Origin: Diphasiastrum complanatum
Lineage: Eukaryota > Streptophyta > Lycopodiopsida > Lycopodiales > Lycopodiaceae
Reading direction: 5' to 3'
Length of the DNA: 64,000 nt
Assembly: GCA_029204225.1 (NCBI GenBank)
Contig: CM055103.1
Coordinates: 20,834,709 to 20,898,708, forward strand
Part shown: positions 57,084 to 64,000 of the stretch, one piece after another
Numbering within the stretch: position 1 is the stretch's first letter
Layout: each line of letters begins with the position of its first letter
Program-made: the position numbers and the translations under genes
Notes under the pieces: model-generated
Database searches by the model: none
What the model saw: the letters and a program-made list of their open reading frames with translations, nothing else
What the model was told of the DNA's origin: nothing

Positions 57084-57495
57084 ACAGAATCTGTGGGGCA
57101 GATTTGCAGTTCAAATACTCGCACATGAACGGCAACGAAACGACTCAATGTTTGCAAAGGATGGATGGCTAGCCTGTTTCTTGGGTTAGTTTCATTTGCG
57201 ACAACGCCCACCAGACGCAAGCAGGAAGTCAAAAGTTGGAAAGGGCAATTTCAGGGGAGATCTTCTATGGAGCAGTTGGTCTTCATTTTGGGACGGCCAC
57301 CTTCGGAACTGAAACTCACTGAGCATGGGTGATATCCAGAATCTGTGGGGCGAATTTGCAGTTCAAGTACTCGCACGTGAACGGCAACGAAACGACTCAA
57401 TGTTTGCAAAGGATGGATGGCTAGCCTGTTTCTTGGGTTAATTTCATTTGCGACAACGCCCACCAGACGCAAGCAGGAAGTCAAAAGTTGGAAAG
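57084..57495 (+). repeat. 160-bp direct repeat in the LARD interior
   Basis: 57,084-57,243 and 57,337-57,495 are nearly identical ('cagaatctgtgggg' to 'agtcaaaagttggaaag'). A second, more diverged pair of about 190-bp units follows (about 57,510-57,690 and 57,695-57,895, 'gtgaaagtYRagt...tcaaagagctactt'). Confidence 0.85.
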
Positions 57496-58472
57496 AAACA
57501 TATGAGTACACTGGCTTGTGTTACGTGTAAGGCAGCTGATCAATGAAGGAAATGTGAAAGTTGAGTCTTGCATGAGAGACTTGGTATTTCAAACGGACGC
57601 TAAGGGACGGTTCGCGTTGAGATCGGACTAGTGCAAACTCTGGGTGCATGTGTTTGATTCAAAGAGAGCTACTTGAAGCCAAGCTCGATGTACACTTCTT
57701 GTTTTGACTGTGAGGCAACTGACCAGTGATGGAATTGTGAAAGTCAAGTTTTGCGCGACGGACATGGTGCTTTAAACAAACGTGAAGAGATAGTTCGGAT
57801 GCGGATCAAACTGGTGCGACCCTTTGGCTTTCCACGAGGTCAATGGTTACATTTGGGCTGATTCAAAGAGCTACTTCAAGCTGAGTGCGAGGTGCATTGC
57901 GGAGTACTCAATCTTTTCCTACCTTAAAGAGCCAAGATGGAAAAGTGTCAAGATCAGGTTGGGACAAGGAGAGAAATCAAGGTGCAGAAGCAACAAGGCA
58001 CGGAGTGGACCATAAAGTGGGCAATCAAACGATAAATCCTTCGGCTCAGGGAGCCTTGATACCTGTGCGGAACTGAACAAATCTGGAGCTCAAGGGGCTC
58101 AACACAAAGTGCATCAAGGACAAATCAGGAGCTCAAAGGAGTTCCAAAGTCAAAAGTCAGAAGCAACAGGGGCGAACATTTCAAAGAAAGGCCTCTGTCA
58201 CCAGTTAATAAGGTTCTCGGGTATTACGAAAGCGATATCAAATCTACGCTTTTCCTAGACAAAGATATATTTTCAAGTTATGATGTAATTTTTCAGTACA
58301 AAGAGCTGAGCCTCCGACTTGTGGTGTGCCAGCTTCAATGTTAATAAAAAAGTGGCCAGTAAATTGAGTACTGTGCCAAGTAGCTTAAATGTATAGTTAT
58401 TTTAATTGGGAGACACCTTTACTTTAATCTGACATCTGATGAGGACATCAGATTTTATAAAGGTGGGGTGGA

Positions 58473-59660
58473 TGTTGTAAAGCTACCTTTACAAGCTTTA
58501 CTTCCGGCGCCATCGGTGCCAGCTATGTCCCCGATGCCAACAACGCCCCTACTACTCCCGGCGCCAAGTTCCTATGGCTGAAAATCTTTGATCGGTTCTA
58601 GCGGAGTCCAGAGAGCTCAGATCGATGTGCAATCACCTCACACGATCTAGGCATGATTGAAGGAAGCCTGGGGATCAGTAAAATCTAGAGAGAGAAAATG
58701 ACTTTCTAGAAAGAGCAAATCCTAGAGAGAGAAAAACGTGCTTTACCAGCTTGGGTAGAGTGCTTGGTATGAGGGGTGGTGCCGAATCACACCAATATTA
58801 TAGGGGAGTGCCGGTTGCGACTCAGGACGAGCTCCAACCAAGTCTCAGCCTCCCTTGCTGGAATGTTGTCATGGAGCCTTGGCATGCTAGCACCCCAGAG
58901 ACCAGGGTTGGTCACACATTTGAAATGTAACCTTCTCAGATTTATCAATAAAGTGGGATTTTTCTCAAACTGACTCTAATTACCTTCTGGGTTTCAGTGT
59001 TCAGTAAAAGCGCCAGTTGTAAGGCCGCTTTCAAAATTTTTAACTTGGCACATAGCTGAGGGTCGTATCTCGGGACGCCAGCGGTATGCCGTCGGGACCA
59101 TTCGGTCCATGACGCCAACGGTATGCTGTCGGGACCATTTGGTCCAGGAACTAGTTGTTTCCATATCTGTCGCGGCTTGTGGTTCTGAGTGTTCCTTGCA
59201 TGAACGTGAATGGGTTAAGCTCTTGGGGAACGGGCTCTAACCTGTCGGCTGAGTTGGATGGCTCGCTTGGGTGGATGTTACCTGTTTATGGCTGTCCAGT
59301 CTGGTGTGGCGCCAGGTTGGCTTCCAGCGCTCATGACGAAGCTTTCAATTGGTTAAGTCTGATGTAAGTCAGACCGCTTGCTTGGAATGGATGTTACTCG
59401 TTTGTAACGAAGCTTCGAGTTGGTTAAGTTTGATGTATGTCGGGCGGCTTGCTTGGAGGGAAGTCACCCACATCGGGACCCCCGATCTGGCATGGCGCCA
59501 GGTTGGATCTCAATGTTGGTTTTCGGAACTTCAAGTTGGTTAAGTCTGATCGTTGTTGGCGAGTTGGCTGCCTGTATGTCAAGTGGGTTTGGATGGCAAG
59601 AGTTGAAGGCTGGGAAGCTAAGTCGTGGTTCCCGGCTCCCTTTGGGATGCCTGCGCTACA
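58473..59660 (+). repeat. 3' LTR of the LARD-like element
   Basis: 1188 bp. Compared with the 5' LTR it carries a small insertion ('catcggtgc') and lacks about 26 bp near the start ('actgtgaccagaatccagtc' region). Otherwise the copies differ only by scattered substitutions. Confidence 0.9.
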
Positions 59661-60278
59661 ACTTTGAATGGTCCAGATCAGGTACTGTACGTAATTTCAG
59701 GTGCTGGCACATGTGAAATCCACCCATTTTCAGTTTGGTGGTTCTCTCTCACCTTAGATCCAAATTTCATGCAAATTAGCCCACTAGAAAGCTAGAAATG
59801 TGTAAAATCTAATGCAATTTGAATATGATAGTTGGATAAGCCAATCAAAAGTTATAAGCTTTTGAAGAGTAATAGGTAGGGCGCCTAGACCTATAGCAAA
59901 TCGTGTGTACATGTCATTTATTGCCTGAATGATCACAAAAATCATCCAAAAGTTGACCAATCTCATCTACATGTGATTTAGACAAAACTTATAGGTTCTA
60001 GGCAAATCGTTTCATACAAATAGATTGTGTTTGAGTCAATTTAACATTTTTGGAGTATTTCACATGTGTGAAATTCAGAGAACCATAACTTTTGCCATAC
60101 TTCATATTTTTTGATGATTCAAATCTTGTTTTAGAGAGATTGTCAAGATAGTGAGATCTATCTCACAATTTTTTTTGCTTAGTCTTACATAGGATTTGGT
60201 TTTGTACCCTTGAGTGGTTCCTATAGTGAGAAGATAAGCAATTCTTTCATCCATCTTTTTTTATTTCCATCATTATTT

Positions 60279-61358
60279 ATGACTTCAATGGGTGTCTTTC
60301 TATTAGAAGCAAGTGAAAGATTGCCAACCTCCAATTACTCAATTTGGAAGGTTAGAATGGAATCTGGCTTAATACTACAAGATGTGATGGATATTGTACT
60401 TGGCTTCCTCAAGAAATTCCAAAGTACAAAAAGAGAGCTAGGATGGCTCTGCATTATATAAAGATGAATGTCTCAAATGACATCTTAAGAGAAATTGGTG
60501 CTTGTACTAATGCCAAAGATGCTTGGGATACTCTCAAGTCCATCTATGAGGCAAAGAATACTTCTAGACTTCTAACACTAAGAAACCAGTGTACAGAGAA
60601 GTGATGAATGTGCTTCAGCTTATGTAATGAGAGTTAAAGACCTCCATAGAGAATTGTCATGCATAGGAGACTCCATCAACCAAAATGAACTCGTTCAAGT
60701 CATACTTAATGGGTTAAAGGAAGAATATGACAACCTTGTTCAAAGTTATGCCATTAAGGAGGAGCTACCAAGTTTGGAAGCACTCCAAAGTGTGCTCATT
60801 TCTGAAGAATCAAGAGAAGAGTATAAACTCTTGAAAATGGAGAGACTGTCTCTCAACATTGATGATAAAGCTCTCTTTACCAAAGACAAGCACAAGACAA
60901 GCAGTAAGAATCAACACCAATCCTCTTCAAGCAAGAACAATCTTATTTCCAAGGAGAAAGGAGAAGAGGATGAGTCCTCTCAAGATTCCACATCCAAGAA
61001 GAAGAAGAAAAACATAAAGTGTTTCTTTTGTGGCAAGAAGGGGCATTATGCCACCAATTGCTTCAAGAAGAAGAGTCAATTCAAGCAAGCCAACATTTCT
61101 AATGAAGAGAAGGAAGATGCTCATGCAAGTGATGGAGAGGGATCTCTTATGGTCTCGAGTTTTTCTTCATCACCTTTCAAGAAGGATGGTTCGTGGTATA
61201 TCGACAGTGGAGCTTCCTCACATATGTGTAGCTCCAAGCATTCTTTTTCATCCATGTCACCTTATGAAGGAGCCAAGAAGTCCATCTACACAGCACCTCT
61301 CAATCTCCATGTCAGAGGCATCCTAGATTCTCAAGATGCTCTTAGTGAAGCCAAATAA
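60279..61358 (+). pseudogene. Copia gag and protease
   Basis: Gag starts MTSMGVFLLEASERLPTSNY at 60,279. It shifts frame near 60,400 ('RARMALHYIKMNVSNDILRE') and again near 60,600, then runs open to 61,358. It has 'LSCIGDSINQNELVQVILNG', a Ser/Lys-rich linker and the zinc knuckle CFFCGKKGHYATNC (CX2CX4HX4C, about 61,019-61,060). The protease active site is 'WYIDSGASSHMC'. It is nearly intact, with about three indels, and follows the copia LTR/primer site interrupted by the LARD. Confidence 0.85.
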
Positions 61359-62704
61359 ATTTTGAGTGTGCTATTGAAGGCATAGGGACCATTCCCTTAA
61401 AGCTTTCTTCATCAAAAGTTCTTTCTCTGTCTAGAGTACTTTTTGTTCCTAAGTTAACAAAAAATCTTATTACTGTTGGGCAATTGTTTGATAGTGGACT
61501 AGATGTGAATCTCAATGTTGACACATGTACAATCAAGAAGCATGATGAGATCCTTGCTGGGTCTAGATATGGTGGAATCTACAAGCTTGATCCCAAAGAG
61601 TATGCTAACTCTTGTGATGGTGCTTTTGCTTCTCATATTTCTTTGGAGGAACTTTGGCATAGAAGGTTGGGACATCCTAACTATAGTTTTATGGTGTCCA
61701 TGGTCAAGAAAGCCAAAGCTATTGGCTTTCCTAATCTTATCTCCAAGAATTTCAAGCCATGTGAGGCTTGTGCCATATCTAAGTCTCATAAGAAGCCTTT
61801 TTCAAAGTCATCTATCAAGACTACACATCCATTGGAGCTCGTACACTCGGATGTGCACTTCTCATCTTCAAAGAGCAAGGGTGATGCTACTTGCTTTGTA
61901 ACTTTCATTGATGATTTCACAAGATTTACTTGGTTATATCTTCTAGCTTCAAAGTCTATGGTGTTTGACTATTTCCTAAAGTTCAAAGCTCGAGTTGAAA
62001 AGCAATTTTCATACAAAATCAAGATTCTTAGAAGTGATGGAGGTGGTGAGTACACGTCCAATAAATTTCATGATTATTCTGAGCTTGAAGACATTAAAAG
62101 GAAGTTTTCTTGTGCATATACACCATCTCAAAATGGGGTGGCTGAAAGAAAGAATAGAACACTGTGTGAATGTGCCAAAGCCATTAGAATTGAGGCATCC
62201 TTGCCAAAAGACTTTTGGGGTGAGGCTATCAATTGTTCAAACTATCTTTGCAATAGACTCCCTCATGTTGCACTTGGAGGAAAGTCACCATATGAAGCAC
62301 TCTATTTGAAGAAACCTAAGGTTGAAGACCTTAGAGTATTCGGATGCATATGCTTTGTCCATATTCCCTTGGAAACGAGAAAGAAGGATGATCCTTGTGC
62401 AAGCAAAGGAGTAATGGTTGGATATTCATCCAACAAGAAAGCCTATCGAATCTACATGCTCTCTACTTCTAAAGTAATTGATAGTAGAGATGTAGTTTTT
62501 CATGAAGAAGAAAAGTCCAATCTTGGAGGGGCCGAGATCAAGCAACCTCAAAATCTATCACCTTTTGTTATTGAGGACAATCAACATGTGGAGGAGTCGA
62601 GATTTGAAGATGGAAGTCCTCAGATTTTCACTCCTAGAAGATCCATGAGGGAGAGATCCACCACTATCCATCTCTATTCCATCTTCTATCTCCATCTTTG
62701 TTAG
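61359..62704 (+). pseudogene. Copia integrase
   Basis: After a frame change 'SRVLFVPKLTKNLITVGQLF' leads into an open frame to 62,704. The zinc domain is 'WHRRLGHPNYSF...CEACAIS'. The DDE core is visible as 'ELVHSDVHF', 'KILRSDGGGEYTSNKF' and 'NGVAERKNRT'. The C-terminal part has 'VFGCICFVHIPLETRKK' and 'VIDSRDVVFHEEE'. All three catalytic residues are present. The frame ends where RT should start, and no RT, RNase H or 3' LTR follows, so the element is truncated at about 62.7 kb. Confidence 0.9.
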
Positions 62705-62739
62705 ATAAATCCATTTTTGTCTCTATTCTCATCCATACT

Positions 62740-63146
62740 GATCAACCATTTACCGATTCTCTTCTCTCTTTTTTCTTTTCCATCTCCCACAAAAAAAAAC
62801 AAAAGTTGGAATACCAGAGTCATTGAGCAAACCTTGAAGCAATTCACCAACCAGCTACTTTGCGACATTCTAGTGCTGAACTATGGAGACCACCCTTGTA
62901 GGATTATCGAAATTAAAAAAGTTCCCTGCTGAAACAATCCGAGACTACACCTATCTGATCTATCATCTAGTGAAGGACTGTGATCCCCCGATTTCCCAAC
63001 AGATCATCATGGCAAAGTACTATGCCGGACTGCCCAATAGGATCAGATCTGGTATGGAAGAGTTAGCATCCTATGCGTCGCTTGCACAACTTTGTAAGGA
63101 TGCTGCCTTGATGGAAATCTCACTCGGGAAGAAGGATTTTCCCTAG
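62740..63146 (+). pseudogene. Gag-like fragment of another retroelement
   Basis: The frame at 62,883-63,146 encodes 'METTLVGLSKLKKFPAETIR', 'YLIYHLVKDCDPPISQQIIM' and 'YYAGLPNRIRSGMEELASY'. The 'FPxETIRDYTxxxxxLxxDC' pattern resembles the second half of a Ty3/gypsy-type capsid. No zinc knuckle follows. It could be another gypsy relic or the continuation of an older insertion. Confidence 0.5.
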
Positions 63147-63149
63147 CTA

Positions 63150-64000
63150 CTGTGCAATTGTTTTGACAATCACTATTTGTCCAGTTAGCTATAGCCACAA
63201 CTACCACCTATAAAGATAGTGACATCCATGCCTAACGTCCATGCCTACCAACTACTTGACAATGACATCTACTACTTCAGCCAAGGTCCACATCGGACAA
63301 CTCAACGTCTCTATGCCATTCTATATATATATATATATCTACACAAATGTACATAATAGGTTGTTGATGATGATGTTGATAATGATATTTGATTTATTCA
63401 TTCATAATCAAACATATTAGATGTTCTCTACATCAATTAGATTCAAACATAGAGTCAGAATAAGCTATCAAATGATCTTTGAATTGTTGTAGCCATTATA
63501 GAACTAAGACTTAGTTTTCGAATGTGCAATTACTACCACAATTGTCTCATGCTCTCCACAATTGTCTCAATGTGCAATTGCTACCACAATTGTCTCATGC
63601 TCTCCACATCACCTGACTTGTAATTCTTTACTTTTCAAATCAATTAATTGTCTTATTGTGTTCAAAGAAATATTAGTGTGCATTGTATGCTTTCTCTATC
63701 GTTCTATCTGAATGTTCTTATTAGATGTTTCTAAACTGTTTGACTTATGTTTATGCGACAAACAATTATTTCAACTTTATGTTTATGCTCCATGATCACC
63801 TCTATTGGTTTTTACAACTTCGAAATCAGAACTAAGTCAAATCAACCGAGTCTTAGAACTCAACACTCTGATTCAAATCGATAGACATAGTACATGCACC
63901 GAGGAAGTGCCCTCCAACACCATTTCCTAACAATATGCTTAATTAAGACTTAAATAGCTAAAATTACATCAAATTGGACTTCTATATTTAACATCTTCGA
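63150..64000. other. No gene seen; small tandem repeat
   Basis: A/T-rich. A short (TA)n lies near 63,322. 'gtgcaattRctaccacaatt' plus 'gtctcatgctctccac' is repeated twice at about 63,519-63,607. Confidence 0.5.

Larger units (their letters stand above)
55143..59660 (+). mobile_element. Complete non-coding LTR retrotransposon (LARD-like)
   Basis: Flanked by the 5-bp target duplication ACTTT (55,138-55,142 and 59,661-59,665). 5' LTR 55,143-56,351 and 3' LTR 58,473-59,660 both begin TGTTGTAAAGCTACC and end GCRCTACA. A perfect primer site TGGTATCAGAGCC lies at 56,354, and a purine-rich tract 'aaaggtggggtgga' directly before the 3' LTR. The 2.1-kb interior encodes no gag or pol, so it must be mobilised in trans. 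LTRs are highly similar except for one indel block near 55,205-55,250, which indicates a fairly recent insertion. It sits in the leader of the copia element, between primer site and gag. Confidence 0.9.

Overview
This is nuclear DNA from a plant, very probably a seed plant. Evidence: GT-AG introns, an ALKBH10-type 2-oxoglutarate oxygenase gene with a long proline/serine tail, a MATE (DETOXIFICATION) transporter, Ty1/copia and Ty3/gypsy retrotransposons in every state of decay, tRNA-iMet primer sites, MITEs, and very long GA/CT microsatellites. I cannot name the species. Most mobile DNA is old (frameshifts, stops, C-to-T decay), with one well-preserved young insertion.

Layout. 1-9.1 kb: unassigned DNA, gypsy gag relics on the minus strand (2.2-2.8 and 6.6-7.2 kb), a pogo-like MITE, a GA-filled TIR element and a gypsy LTR with a decayed primer site (8.45-9.07 kb). 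9.4-20.3 kb: an unusual accessory block. It holds an uncharacterised plus-strand gene, an uncharacterised minus-strand gene, and a split transposase-like gene whose 3' half (12.6-13.66 kb, minus) and 5' half (19.1-20.24 kb, plus) lie in opposite orientation, each abutting a copy of the same LTR-like repeat. Spliced by eye, it shows the metal and zinc motif spacing of the RAG1/Transib DDE family. Between the halves lies an intact intronless MATE gene (15.06-16.63 kb). 20.4-22.4 kb: an LTR with primer site, then three same-strand fragments of unrelated host genes (MYB3R-like, GRWD1/RRB1-like WD protein, S-adenosylmethionine synthetase) within 0.7 kb, which look like captured sequence. 23-32 kb: an acidic pseudogene and nested copia relics.

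32.5-41.35 kb (minus) holds the main host gene, a six-exon ALKBH10-like gene reconstructed here with consistent splice phases (702 codons plus stop). Its oxygenase domain is shortened and I do not see the usual iron ligands. 43-49 kb holds copia relics and two LTR-like repeats carrying the longest GA arrays. 49.9-62.7 kb is a three-level nest: a gypsy element (gag, protease, start of RT) is interrupted at 54,427 by a copia element (LTR, primer site, gag, protease, integrase), whose leader is in turn interrupted by a complete non-coding LTR element (55,143-59,660) with an ACTTT target duplication. 62.7-64 kb holds one further gag fragment.

Only two genes look functional: the MATE transporter and, less surely, the ALKBH10-like gene. 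The strongest candidate for something undescribed is the RAG1/Transib-like split gene with its two companion ORFs; the captured gene fragments come second.
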